Shown: positions 44,830 through 57,699, numbered from the stretch's first letter. The stretch: DNA of 64,000 nt from Prosopocoilus inquinatus (GCA_036172665.1 CM069876.1:41137001-41201000), one strand, 5' to 3'. Notes: a model not told the origin generated them from the letters alone. Program-made: numbers and translations.

Positions 44830-46587
44830 AACATTTAAACAAAAAAATAATTTGAAATTCACCACCTGAGCGTAATGATAATTTTCATGAACTTTCCCAC
44901 TTTTCTCTTTTAGAAATAGGTTTGCAGAATCAAACGTGTTGATATCATTTAATTTCAGTTTAATACTTCATGGGTTTTACGTGAGAGGACTTGATACTCC
45001 TTTTATTTTATTGATAAATTTTGAACTTGTGTTGTGTTGTTGTAACACAGTTTCATTGTCCCTCTCAGTATTAATTAATTTGTGCGTGAAAGGGACGTCC
45101 AATTTTCCATAAAGCAAAAGTTAATTAATGGCCGAAAAGTTTCTATGAACAAGTGCACACAACAAACTATATCAAACCCAGGGGTTGATATTATACAGAA
45201 AGTTTCAATAGCTTGTTAAAAATGTAAATAGGATGCTATAAATTACTAACAAGTTTATAACGTGCAAAAGCTTGTAAACCTTTCCGGTTTATGTGCCATC
45301 GGCGCGAATGCGCGCGCAGGACTTCTTGTCGGCGGCCAAGGCACGGAACGGTTCCGAACAGTTAACAAACGTCCCTCCTACGAAGAAGAACTTACGGCCC
45401 AAAAACGGTCCCGTTCACGTGCGTTCCGAAAGGAAACTTTAAATTCCTCTGCAGAAGTTGGTGTTTGGGGGCTGACTTTGTACGAAAATTGCGTGTCGTG
45501 TTATTTTATGCAGAAACGCTTATTGGAGGTTCACGTGCCTCGGAAGAATTTGTTATTCCCGCGGTGTTTTCGTACAGATTAAGGGGGAGGATTTATGTAG
45601 CGGCTTTCGCCGGATTTATTGGTAAGCTCGTTTTTGATTTACGTGACGTTTTTGTTAACTTTTTATGTAAAACAGCGATTCTTATCTAACTTCAATGGTT
45701 TAGATATTTGATAATCCCCAATGAAATAAACAACTATCCTTAAAAAAAAACACAGAGGAAAGTTTTTATTTAATGATTTTAATGTGAGTTAATTTTTTAT
45801 GTAAAAAAACTTGAATTTCTCCAAAAAGCCTGAGGATGCACAGCTAAAAGAATATTTTCTTCATTTACAGCAACACTCTGTATTACGATTTCTTTCCTTT
45901 TTGATGTAGTAGTAACAATTTTAAATGATGGAAATTAATTTATCCTGTCGTTTTACTTGTTGCATGCTAATCTTTTCTTTTCTTATCGCGAACGCATTCT
46001 TCATTCTGTTTTTTTCGGTCGCGCTGTATTCTACAAAAACGAAGTAGACAAATGACGTTATTAATTATTTTAATTGGCTTTTGCATAAATGTTGCCGGAT
46101 TTACATATTGCAGACGCGCCAGTGCATTTCGATCGCCTGATAATCATCTCTGCGTGTTTTTTTACGGCGGAAATAACAAATGTTTAAATGTTAATTCAGT
46201 TATTGCAATTAGAAAAATTAGAAAATGTGGGCAGAATTTGAAAAATATTTTAATGTCTTTTAATTTGTTAATTTTAAGTAAGATGTTCCAAAACATTCTG
46301 TTTGTACAGATCAGATCATCCTGTAGATTGTTTTTTTTTTAATTTGAAATGAATGGCGCAATTGCCTCACAATATTTTGTTAATGAATGAAAATTGTTGA
46401 AAATTCATGAAATACATTTTTAATTGTTACGTAGCCATATTTTTTTCAGAATTTTGATCACCACGTCAATATGCTACGAAACGTTGGGTTGAATATGTTT
46501 ATTTGATCACATAAAATTGAATTCTTGTCGTGCTCTTTTAACGGGCGGTGCTTAAGATTTTAAAAATTTGTACACAGAATCCATATA
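44830..46587. other. Giant intron segment, no gene seen
   Basis: 45.26-45.6 kb is GC-richer with a 106-codon frame (45262-45582) of no recognisable family and no splice context. The remainder is AT-rich. Confidence 0.4.
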
Positions 46588-47162
46588 CAGGGTGCTGCGT
46601 TTTGAAGCGCAACATAGAAAATCCCATGTTAATTTAAAGGTGCTCGAATATTGGCTTTCTAATTATTTTACAGCAAAATTCCATCTAGGTTTTTTAAAGT
46701 ACTCTTCAGGACGAATTTGTCTGTAAAGTTTGATAATTTTTTATTCGCTCAGTTTCAAGATATTTAAAAAAATAAAATAAACAAGGAAGTTTAATTTATA
46801 CCAAACTATCAGCACGGCTTTGATCAATCAATGTTAAAATATATTAGTGGAAAAAGTTTATTCTATCAATCTCTTTCAAAAACGAACTAGATTTATTAAT
46901 TTTCTGTTGAGTTCTCACTACCATTGATCAAGGTTGTGCTGATAATTTGATATAAATTGAATTCAGTTACAGAATCTTTTTTTAAATATCTTAAAATTAG
47001 GCGTATGAAAAATTCTCAAACTTCACAAACAAATTGATCTTGAAGAGCACTTTAAAAAACCTAAATGGAATTTTGCTGTAAAATAATTAGGGAAGGCAAC
47101 TTGTGAGCACTTTTAACTTAACATGGGATTTTCTATGTTGCGTTTCAAAATGCAGCGCCCAG
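46588..47162. mobile_element. Foldback element with ~260-bp arms
   Basis: 575 bp, TA-flanked (46586-46587 and 47163-47164). The left arm begins CAGGGTGCTGCGTTTTGAAG; the right arm is its inverted counterpart (TGTTGCGTTTCAAAATGCAG, CGCCCAG). The arms stay paired over ~260 bases, including CATGGGATTTTCTATGTTGC and AATTTTGCTGTAAAATAATT, leaving a short centre near 46860. Each arm is a version of 43622-43883, so this is effectively a head-to-head dimer of that family. Confidence 0.8.
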
Positions 47163-47518
47163 TATTAAAAAAATCGCAATAAAGCTTCAAACTGAGTATA
47201 CAGTTTGTTTAATTTTAACTATCACAGCGGATATCTCGGCTATTGCTAGAGATATGATAAAATGTTATAGAGTAAAAATTCTTCTACATTTAATTTTCTT
47301 TTAACAGCCATAGCCGAAAAAACAACTGAGCATCAAATGTGTAAGACGTAGCAAATACATTCAAAATTTTACCCAGTTTTATTACATATTCTGAAACTGT
47401 AGAAAATTCTCTTTTCAACGATATATCACATTATTAAAGTTATTAAATCAATGAAAAACATAAATCGATAATTAGGTAACAAATGCACGCTTACATAAAT
47501 AACAGCTTCGTTTGGATT

Positions 47519-48172
47519 GAGCTTTAAGAGAAAGAGAAACAAAAATAGAAAATTATTCAAGACAACTGCTTTTCTTATACACGCCATTTTCCAAAGGAAA
47601 ACAAAAGAAATTTAAGCAAAAAAATTGTTTTTCTTGTGCAAGCCATTTTCCAAAGGACCTTCCAATATGTAATATCTAGAAATTAATCGCAAGGTCACTT
47701 CCTTGACTCTAGAATCCCTTAGAGTTTTTTGGGGCAGGAACGAATGGTACCCCAGATTCCCTCTTCTTTTACTGTTTGTTTCATTTCTTCTTACTTTACT
47801 GTCTCATTTGCCTTGCTTGAAGCACTTTCGTGCTGCTCTACTCTTCCTCTTGCATTGTTGAGTTATATTTCGGTATTCACGTTTTATATTTCAATTAAGT
47901 ACCAACGTTTTCTTTTTTAAATAATTACCAAAACTTATTTTAGATCGCATTTAGTAAAGAAGCAGAGATGTTACGTTTGTTATTATTGCTTTCAACAGAA
48001 AAGAAACTACTTTTTCTGTTATCCTGAAGACTGAAAATCGTCATTCATCTATTTTTTTTCATTAATTTTACTACTTCTGTTTCAGTTCAATTGAAACTAG
48101 AAGTTTTTTCTTCTTCTTGACGTATTTCAACCAGGTAGTCTCATTTTAATGGCCTTCCTATCTTTCTTTAAG
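47519..48172. repeat. Segmental duplication, copy 1
   Basis: Matches 50940-51606 in the same orientation from GCCATTTTCCAAAGGACCTT through ATATCTAGAAATTAATC, TAGTAAAGAAGCAGAGAT, TGTTATCCTGAA and GGCCTTCCTATCTTTC at about 90% identity. Copy 1 has about 52 extra bases at 47703-47756 (GACTCTAGAATCC...). Non-coding. Confidence 0.85.
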
Positions 48173-48808
48173 CTTTGAAGCAAGTGAAATTATTTTCCAA
48201 CTTCCAATTGAACAATGCTTCTTAATTAATATCATCTAGATCTTGTGGATAAGTAACATAAACTTTTTATTTTAGAAAAGACGCACAAAAATATCTAAAA
48301 TAGAGATCTGGTGATCTTGAAGGTCAGTTGATGGCAGCACCATTTGCTACCCATTTCTCTGACTTATCTTGTATTAATAACTATGACATGTAATATATTT
48401 TTTTTACAGTTTTAGAATGTAATAAAATTGGATACATCCATTTAAAATTTTGAATGTGTTTGCTTCATCTAACACATTTGATAATCAATTGTTTTTTTAG
48501 CTGTGGCAGATAATGGAAAATTAAATGTAGAACAACTTTTCTTCTATAAGGTTTTGTCACATCTCTAACAATGGTCGACATATCTGCTGTGACAACTAAA
48601 ATCGAACAGAATGATTATTATATTTTCCTTTTAGATAAAATTTGCTGAATTTCTTTTTAGAGGTTTCTACTGACACTTTTCTGGCCACTTTACATTACAA
48701 ATAGCACCAAATAACCGACGACGTTTCGTTGTACGTCATGGCTTCCGCATGATAAGGAGTTGAACAAGACCTGGAGTTTTTGGTTTATAGTGAAACGTCA
48801 GTTATTTG
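48173..48808. other. Giant intron segment, no gene seen
   Basis: AT-rich, no supported feature. A weak resemblance to sequences near 47.25 kb (ATCACAGCGGATATCTCGGC versus CATATCTGCTGTGACAACTA, inverted) hints at another diverged inverted repeat. Confidence 0.35.
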
Positions 48809-48811
48809 TTA

Positions 48812-49019
48812 GGTGGCGTTCACATGAGCGTTTTGTAAAACGTTCAAGCGCTTGCTTTTTCTGACGTCGTGAATAGAACTAATCGGTTTAAATATATGCG
48901 TTCGCACTAAAGCGCTTTTTTCAGTGTGAACATGACTGTTAAATCTGATATTTTCCATTCAGAGCGTTAGAAAAAACGAACACTTGAACGCTCTAGAAAA
49001 CGCTCGTGCGAACGCCTCT
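48812..49019. mobile_element. MITE with TTA duplication, GCGTTC.CA.GAGCGTTTT ends
   Basis: 208 bp. The ends GGTGGCGTTCACATGAGCG and (reverse complement) AGAGGCGTTCGCACGAGCG continue into TTTT.TA.A.CGTTCAAG on both sides. TTA flanks at 48809-48811 and 49020-49022. PIF/Harbinger-type target; non-coding. Confidence 0.72.
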
Positions 49020-49022
49020 TTA

Positions 49023-50199
49023 ATGTAAAAAATGCTCGGAGAAAAATTAGTGTAAACAAGTTACGTAAATATTTACGATTATGAATCATGACGGTGCGAT
49101 GTTATTGTTGCTAAAGAAATTTCATGTAGTATAATTGCTAGTGGTTCTCAAACTTTCAAGATCGCGATTCCTATGACTGTATTTATATTAATGACAAAAT
49201 TATATTTATTTGGCTAAGAATAATTGAAGAAGGTCTTATTACAGAAGGGAGTGTAAAAGGAAATTGAGGAAACGCGTTGATTTTCTTATGTTTCCTGTAT
49301 TAAACACCAGATAATTCTTGTGAAAAGCTTTCGCGGATACTTCGCAGATCTTAGGGCACGTTTTGTAAAGCAGATCCTGTATTACATCAACCAGAAGTGT
49401 CATTTTTAGCTCAAGTCTGTTCGTTAATGTGCACTCAGAGTAATCGCATCTTGCTTTAACCTCATCATGAAATAAAAACAGATGAAGATAGTCTGAGTGC
49501 GCACTACTGCAGCCAACGAACGAACACAGCCGTTATAAGTAAAGCCCGGCGATTCTTAGGATGTCTGGCAAAAGATAGTCGCCCTCTGTCCTCGCGCTCA
49601 TCTGGTTTTACCTAGGACTAGCCGGGCTTTGATTATAGGTAAAATACCACCGTTCATTTTCTTTCTACCTCCTTTCTTCAAAAAAAAAAAAAAAAATAAA
49701 TAAATGAAGTCAATTTTTGATGAACTTTTCGATAGAAGAGCTGCTGCGAAATATTTTTTTTTCGAGCGCTTTATCCTGAGCGGTGGAACGTGTATTAGTA
49801 ATGGGGAAAAAGACCCCGAAATTTGATACGCCTTCGGACAACAATGGAGACACTCCGTATTTGCACAGAGCGAACGAGCAGAACACACAGAAACAAGTGT
49901 ATATAACTTTCCACTTCGTCGAATACCGACGGTGCAAACGAGTTTTCTGCGCGGAGTCAATACCGAAATATTAGTGGTACGCGGGAATATCAACGTTTCG
50001 CCGCAAATCTTTCACTCACATCCTACATGCGAGCGAACAACATCGTACACTAATGAATCCGGTCCTGTAAAACCGCGCGAGCGTTCGTTACGTGCAAATA
50101 TGCCGTTGTTATCATAAGCGATCGTTTCAATTACTATGAGCTTCGAAGCGAGCGTGCCACTTTGTTTGCCCCGAATCTTGCTTTCCTTGGGGAAGATCA
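49023..50199. other. Giant intron segment, no gene seen
   Basis: 49.55-50.2 kb has mixed composition with overlapping frames on both strands, none recognisable. A poly(A) run lies at 49681-49695. Confidence 0.4.
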
Positions 50200-51110
50200 A
50201 GCAGTTTGGTTCATTTGCATTCGTCTGAGTGTGTTACCCCAGAGTGTGTTAGGAGTATTTATGCTGCTTGTTCCTTAGATCTTAGGTGTTTTTTTTTCTT
50301 TTGCTGGGTTGGTTTGGATTGAGAAGCTGGTTAAGGCGATGAGTATGTGGACTGAGCTTTAGGTGGAGGGAAAACAAAAGGAAATTTAAAAAAAAAGTGT
50401 ACAAGAGAACTGGTTTCGTTGTATACACAATTTGTAGAAATACTGCTTGCTCTTTTGGATTTTAGATGTTTTTGTTCTGACAAGGGTTAGGGTGATGGTC
50501 TGGGTGGAGCTTTAGGTGAAGGAAAAACAGAAGGAAATTGTACAAATTTGCGCAAGAGAACGATTTTTCTTACAAACGCCATTTTCCGAAGGAAATGGGT
50601 TAGGATGATGATACAGATTGAGCTTTAGATGAAGGAAAAACAAAAGAAAATTATAGAAATTTGAACAGAATTGTTTTTCCTGTACAGATCAAGTTGGTTC
50701 ATTTTCATTCGTCTGAGTGTGTTATTTAGTTTTGGAAATGCTGCTTGTTCCTTTGGGTCTTAGGTTTTCCTTTTGGTGTATTGGGTTGGATTGATATTGG
50801 TTAAGGTGGTGAGTATATGGACTGAGATTTAGGTGAAGGTAAAAGAAAAGGAAATAAAAAAAAAATGCGCAAGGATCTGTTTTTGTTGCACATGCCATGG
50901 GTTGAGCTTTAGGTGAAGGAAACACAGAAGGAGGAAATGTAGAAATTTGTACAAGACAACTGGTTTTCTTATACACACCATTTTCCAAAGGAAACGCCAT
51001 TTGCAGAAAAGCTGCTTCGTCTTTTGGATCTTAGATGTTTTTGTTTTGAATAGGGTTAGGGTGATGATAGGGATTGAGCTTCAGGTAAAAGAAAAACAAA
51101 AGAAATTTAA
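50200..51110. repeat. Diverged tandem array, ~150-bp units
   Basis: Recurrent blocks TTGAGCTTTAGGTGAAGGAA or variants near 50356, 50504, 50617, 50824, 50903 and 51074; TTGGTTCATTT.CATTCGTCT at 50206 and 50693; and CGCCATTTTCC.AAGGAAA near 50577 and 50983. Runs directly into segmental-duplication copy 2. Confidence 0.7.
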
Positions 51111-51606
51111 GCAAGAAAATTTTTTTTCCTTACAAGCCATTTTCCAAAGGACCTTCCAATATGTTACATCTAGAAATTAATCCCAAGATCAGTTCCTTCC
51201 CTCTTCTTTTACAGTTTGTTTCATTTCTTCGTATTTTCTGCCTCATTTGCCTTGTTTTAAACACTTTTACGTTGTTCTACTCTTCCTCTTACATTGTTTA
51301 GTTATATTTCGGTATTAACGTCTTATATTTCAATTAAGTACCAACGTTTTCCTTTGTAAATAATTACCAAAACTTATTTTAGATCGCATTTAGTAAAGAA
51401 GCAGAGATTTTACATTTGTTATTATTGCTTTCGACAAAAAAGAAACTACTTTTTCTGTTATCCTGAAAACTGAAAATCGTCATTCATGTATGGTTTCATT
51501 AATTTTACTACTTCTGTTTCAGTTCATTTGAAACCAGAAGTTTTTTTTTCTTCTTGAAGTATTTCAACCAGGTAGTCTCCTATTTTAATGGCCTTCCTAT
51601 CTTTCC
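51111..51606. repeat. Segmental duplication, copy 2
   Basis: Counterpart of 47519-48172, same orientation, about 3.4 kb downstream. It lacks the ~52 bases present in copy 1: the break falls between TTCC repeats (AGTTCCTTCCCTCTTC), consistent with deletion here by short-repeat recombination or insertion in copy 1. Confidence 0.85.
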
Positions 51607-52586
51607 ATTTTATTCGAAAATTATTCCACCAACTAATGTACTGTGGAAATAAAATTTTTTCGACGAGATTAAACAAACCTATCTGATATGTAAATGCGAA
51701 CAAATTTTATTGCACACATTCCTCCACCTACTCATTCTATTGCCCTTTGATTTATTCTTTATTAAATCACACCCTTTTAGGGTTATTTTTCCCTCATGAA
51801 AGTATTTTTTCGCACGCAACCTTTATACTGTACTGTAATAGCCCGCCATACATATTGTTGCCAGTCTTCTTACGAAACTACTAAGTTGTTAGGAACTGTG
51901 AGATAAAAGTTTTATCGCGCCTGCATGTATTTTATGTACAGTGGTGGCATATTTGCTGCTTCAAATGCACGACATGCATGATAATATTCCGTCGTTTGCA
52001 AGGAGCATCGCATATTTTCTGTTGCAAGCAAACCATGCCAACAGTTAAAATTTATTGACAACGCCCTGTGCATAACAAATTCGGAAAGGCCAAGCCAATA
52101 TTTGGACTTTATTCTAAAATTACACATTATTTATCATTTACTTCCAGACTGATTAAGTAAATACGAACGTGGAAGGCGACTTGGTTATTAGAAATTGACG
52201 TCGAGTATATCCATTTTATTATCAGCGAGGGTTAAACAATTATTGCTTATCGTCTTGGAAGTATAATTCTTTAATCTTTATGCTTGACCACCAACTTTCT
52301 TTCTAGATTGCTTATTTATTTGAACTGTCGTTAGCCTCCATTAGAGACGGCGGTCTTTACAGCAACTACATCAGATATTATCATGAGTGCTTTCGAGGAG
52401 AAATCATCATTTTCGTTTTCCAGTTTTCACGTTTAGGTGATGTTGCATGTTCCTTAAATATTACAAAGACTTAACGAGTAATTTATTAACTTAATTTACG
52501 TCAGCTAATGAAACGTGCGTTTCTTAAACGTGAAGTAAAAAAAAAGGACGACGTAATTTGATTGATTACGCCTGACGTTTTTCATT
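51607..52586. other. Giant intron segment, no gene seen
   Basis: AT-rich, no supported feature. Confidence 0.4.
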
Positions 52587-53110
52587 AATCATCCTTTTAT
52601 CACTCCTCGTTTTTTTCACGAAGCGAATTCAATCGATTAAAAGCTCGCTTTCGTTCTGTTTTTTTTTTAAACCTGCGAAATTAACATCGAAAGTTACAGC
52701 ATTAATTACGTTTTGCTTTCGCCTTCATATACAGGCTGTCCCGTTTTTAATGTTCATGAAAATCATCCTTTTATCACTCCTCGTTTTTTTCACGAAGCGA
52801 ATTCAATCGATTAAAAGCTCGCTTTCGTTCTGTCTTTTTTTTTAAACTTGCGAAATTAACATCGAAAGTTACAGCATTAATTACGTTTTGCTTTCGCCTT
52901 CATATACAGGGCTGTCCCGTTTTTAATGTTCAGGAAAATCATCCTTTTATAACTCCTCGTTTTTTTAACGAAGCAAATTCAAACGATTAAAAGCTCGCTT
53001 TCGTTCTTGTTTCTAAAATCTGCGAAATTAACGTCGAAAGTTACAGCATTAATTACGTTTTGCTTTCACCTTCATATACAGGGTTCTCCCATTTTGAAGG
53101 TTCATAATAA
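52587..53110. repeat. ~175-bp tandem repeat, three copies
   Basis: ATCCTTTTAT.ACTCCTCG at 52591, 52765 and 52941 (periods 174 and 176). Each unit also has TTAAAAGCTCGCTTTCGTTC, AGTTACAGCATTAATTACGT and TTCATATACAGG. Copies 1 and 2 are nearly identical; copy 3 is more diverged. The array ends about 45 bases before the candidate recursive splice site. Confidence 0.9.
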
Positions 53111-53124
53111 TCATTCTTGAAAAT

Positions 53125-53205
53125 CCTAATTTTAATTTTACTTTTGTTTTGTTTCAGGTATGTACCCCCTTCATTATACTTCAGTAATCGTCTACAAAGG
53201 TAAGA
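53125..53205 (+). promoter_or_regulatory. trio: Candidate recursive splice site with short RS-exon
   Basis: A CTAAT branch-like motif (53126-53130), a T-rich tract and TTTTGTTTTGTTTCAG|GTATGT with the junction at 53157/53158. A second donor GTAAGA begins at 53200, so an optional 42-nt exon (53158-53199) would be defined by the same acceptor. This is the layout described for recursive splicing of long insect introns. In the frame required after exon H the 42-nt piece hits a stop (CAG TAA), so permanent inclusion would truncate the protein. Confidence 0.45.
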
Positions 53206-56200
53206 GTTTTGTCTTGTGATAATTTATTTTACTATAAATTTAGCTCAGTAAGTATTATTTATTATTTTGAGTACACCAAACCTAATGTCTGGCGTATATT
53301 ATATATTTTCCCGGATAGAATTTATGGCTTGATTAAATTCATTGCTGCACTTTCCGCGGATTTTTTTTCAGCAAAGTCGTTAGATTTACGGGCCTTAAAA
53401 CTTCGGCTGTAAATCGGCAATAAGCTCTTGAAACTTCACGAAATTTTACGACTCTATCGCTCGTGGATTCTTAAAGTCATGTCGGTATTAATTGCCGTGA
53501 ACTTTTGCCGGATTACTTTCTGGTAATAAATACGATGTACTCTTTCAGCTGTTCTTGAATATTGAACCTTTTTCCCACAAGACTGTCTGCAACATTACTT
53601 CTTCTTTTGGAACTTCTTTGACAATTCACGGAGACATAATAAAATTTAAGCTTTGCTACCATTCCCGGTGGAAATCAGCAATTTTTTTTACTTAATACGA
53701 ATAAGTACCTTCTCGAAAATTCATTTTTCCCTGGTGGTTAAAGATCATTCTTCAGAGAAATGAAGAAAACATTTGGAAGCAAAGCAATTCAATTATGTTG
53801 TAGGAAATATTTGGTAAAAGAAAACTTCTTGAACAAGCCCTTTGTTGCCTTGGCTTCAATTTTTGTCTTAGATGGCAAAATAAGGCAAGTGAAACTATTG
53901 GGCGAACGCTAAACATAGAGATAACTACTTCCAAATGAAGATGTAACGAAGATTACATTCACAGAAGAGAAGAAGTATTTGAGACTCTTCCAGAACACCA
54001 AAGATTTGAAGATGTACAAAATAGTCTTTGTTGGAAAAGAAGGAATTAAGAGGCAAAGTTGATACATGAATTAAATAGAGAATGATGATGGTTGTCGTCA
54101 AAGAAGGGACTGAATGATCTTCATTGTTCATTTCATTTGATTGGTAGATGATTAAAAACAAAGTGTTTGACCACTGCAATAACATCCAATATCGACCATT
54201 ACATAGGTACGTGATTACCAAAGAAGAAGAAGACAAATTAAAAGGAAATGGTAGTAAAAGAGTATACGATGTAATGCAAAACTTTTTAAACCTATTTTCT
54301 TACGCTTGATCCTTCTTTCTTTCTTCCTTCTTTTTCTTTTCAGTATACGTATATCCCAGACCACTTTGATTCAATCGTTGTGCCAATCCACTCGTTTTAG
54401 TTTTGTTGTTTCTTCAGCGACACCTATTGCCTTTGTCCTATCTCGAATCCATCGAATCCATTGGTTGTGTTTCTATTGTCTATCGTTCCATGTATCTTTG
54501 GAATTTTCCCTATCAATTACCTCTGTTCAAAATTTATTTCCTTACCAATTACCTCTGTTCAAAAAAGAAGGAATACGCTGATCTTCTCTTTGCAAGGTAA
54601 AAGTTTTCTTTTCCTTGTCAAGAGAAAAAAGTAGATGTGACTCTTCCTTCTAGCTGATTTCTAAACTGAAACTATCTCGACCTTCTTTCTTTCCTCGGCA
54701 TTGTTGAGGAAAGAAGACTGGCGAACACGCAATACCAATTATCTGTGTTTTGGGAAAGTTTACCAAATACTATGTACTCACTAATTTGAATTTGTTTTTC
54801 TTTTTAAGATCCAGTTTCTTTATTTTCGCTTCCTATGCGATGTAAATAATACTACAACTAAGTTTCAGAAACCTGCCAAATTAAGCTCGTTTCGGATAGC
54901 ATCTGAATGGTCTTTCGAGGTGAATGGTGCTTTGTATCCACCGACTAGAGCTTTTGCACATTACTGGCACAAATTTTCCTAAATACACCCCCAATTTACT
55001 CACAATTAGGCAACTAATATCGCCCATTAACCTAAGTGCCACGTTGCCCTTGCCTTTATTAATTACCCGTAGCTTCATGCAATAATACGCGACGGAAGGG
55101 CGTTCTGCATCCCGAAAATTCTCTCCTCTGGTCACGGCATTCTATTCGAACGTGAATGTGTTTTAATGAACCCGTACTTTGAATTTCACGTGTCCCGGAC
55201 GCTTTCTGTTCGCATACAAAACGAAAAGCTCGTCGACGTGTTTTACGGCCGAACGAATCATTTCCACATCACAAAAGCACCTTTTATTCAAAGCCTCTTT
55301 ACTTTGAAGTTTTATCGTGTGCTAATCTCATCGAGTGGTTGGTTCTTCTGGATGACAGTCTTATTATGCCCGCGTGATGATTCAGCCCTACCTGATCCGT
55401 GAGAGTTCGAAGAAGAATTCCATCTTCGCCCGAGCAAAAAGAGAACCAAACGTCTGGGGAATTCTAATTGGGCGGGATGGCATTCTTTTATGTACATTCG
55501 ATCGAGTTTGCCTATTTTAGTTGCAAGTTTGGACCAGGTCCAGTCAATGCAGTGCTAAATTTTCTTTTTGCCAAGTGGACGATTCTAAGTTTGCTTTCGA
55601 ATAATTTATAATTGGTCACCTTACCAGTAGAGCAAAACAAAATAACCCTAAAACCAGTTCACTTGTGTCCTACTTTTAGTAATTGCGGTTGGTGTAATTA
55701 AACCGTTCTGGTATATGTATATTGTGTATGTGCGAATGTGTTTTTGTATTTTATGACTGGGACAAATTGAATTCTGCTCTTTTTTTACTTCTTAACATGT
55801 GCTGCGCAATATGCATTTTGATGTGACGCGATTTCAGCGCGGGCGCTTTATTTGTGTGCATGTTTGCCGTTGGCGAATGTGCGCTTAATTAAATTCGATA
55901 ACTTTTCGTGTTGTAATGGAACGCTGCACGCGAATCATTACGAATCATATTGCGAATGTTTGCGCTCCAGAATGTACCGCCGCGCGTATGAGTTTATCAA
56001 GATTAATTTGTCGCAGTGTTTGTTGATGTTTGACATCAGGAAATGCGATCGCCCCCTTCTTTTTTTTAATTAACTCTGGCAATGCAGAGCGAAAAATCAT
56101 TAAAAACAGATTTTCTGGACGTGGTCTTAATTTACATTAAAATTTACAAATGTTTACAAGAAATTATTCAAGAAAAGTCAGAAATGCACTTTACCATTGC

Positions 56201-56760
56201 CAGTACAGCTTGCATGGAATAAAAGCTAGGCCAATGACAGACAATTTAGTCAGAAATTTTACCAAAATTAAAATACAAACAGTTTTAATGATGGTAATTA
56301 AAAGGAGGAGCAAAAGGCTAAGAGCCATTTTACATCTATCAAAATTTGTTCAAAAAGCAAAACCAAGGCTGTTCAATACTCTGTACAAAAATTAAAACGA
56401 ATCAGCAAAACAATTTTTTGCGCAAAGTGCATCGATTCAAGATAATGAACGTTAATTGTGGTAGTCTATCTCTCTCTCACTTTATACAAATTTTGATAGA
56501 TGACTCTAAGGAATAATGCAAATTGTCGAAGACCTGAACCATTACGATGCCAGTAGAAAAGAATGAAAAGGGACAAGCATGATAAAATGGTTGAAAAGAA
56601 AGCAAGTAGTAATGGAATGCTGAGAATTATAACAAAGAGGATGAATGAAAGTGATGATATCAAGGAAAGTTAGGAAAGAAACGGAGACTGAACAGTGCAC
56701 AAGCTACTCAGAGAAAAATGAGCATCCAAAATAGAACCCTTGAAAATTACAGAGAAAGTG
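53206..56760. other. Giant intron segment, no gene seen
   Basis: 54.40-54.57 kb has short direct repeats (CAATTACCTCTGTTCAAAA twice). GC-richer patches at 54.9-55.5 kb and 55.8-56.05 kb carry short frames on both strands without recognisable domains. Confidence 0.4.
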
Positions 56761-57169
56761 GGAGAAAAGGAAAGGGGTACGAAGAAAGATCGATGTCAGA
56801 TGGAACATTAAAAAAAACACAACAGAAAATAGAGCGGCTTGGAGAAGAATAATCCTGGAGAAGGAAATAAGCTATCAAGAGAAAATACGATGGAGGAAAT
56901 ATTAAATTAAAGGTCTTTGCTCGAAGCAGGGAGAAAATTTTTTTCTAAAGACGTGAGAATGGAGAGGAAAGAAAATTAGTAAATTTCCTCGAAGAAACAG
57001 GAGGGAGTAGACGTGAAAATGGAGAGGAATTAGTGAGGAGGTGGAAATAATATTTAATTAATTCTTATTTATAACAATTGAGGAAAATTGACATGAGGAG
57101 AGAACGTAAAAACTTCGATGTTGGAATATTTAACGAGATTAGATATGAATGATTGAGACTGGTTATGAA

Positions 57170-57320
57170 AAAATAAGGAAGAGAACGGGAACATTTAGAA
57201 CAAGGAGAAATGGAGACATGGAAGGAAGAGAACGGGAACATTTAGAACAATGAAAAATGGAGACACGGAAGGAAGAGAACAGGAATATTTAGAACAAGGA
57301 GAAATGGAGACATGAACAAA
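57170..57320. repeat. Purine-rich ~47-bp tandem repeat, three copies
   Basis: GGAAGAGAAC.GGAA.ATTTAG followed by AACAA.GA.AAATGGAGACA recurs three times within a wider purine-rich stretch (56.5-57.36 kb). Confidence 0.75.
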
Positions 57321-57699
57321 GGAATCAAGATGACAAGAACAGACAAAAAGGAAGGAAAATGAAAGGACTTTGCTGAGCTTGCTAAATTAATAGATCTCAT
57401 TCATTAAAATTATTGAAAAAGCAACACTCTACAATTGCAGAGACAATTATGAAATGGAATTAATCAGTGGTTAAAGTTAATCAGAGATGAAAAGACAGGG
57501 CCTAATATTAACAAATTTAAGTTTCCTGTAACTTACCACCCACCAGGAAAACCTGGAAGAGTCAGTGAATTGAAAAAGACCCACAGTGTCAGCGAAAAGT
57601 AAGAAAATTAGTTTGTTTTAATCCAAAAGTCGGCGAACATAATTGAAAAATTGGAAATTTGGATCAAAATTTAAATTTTAATTAATCTAAGTTAATTGT

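Noticed and set aside
45262..45582. 106-codon frame in a GC-richer patch
   Set aside because: No recognisable domain, no splice sites, no neighbouring exon; chance frame in GC-richer DNA.
53158..53199. 42-nt piece as a normal coding exon of trio
   Set aside because: In the phase required after exon H it contains a stop, and it does not match the expected next helix; kept only as a possible RS-exon.
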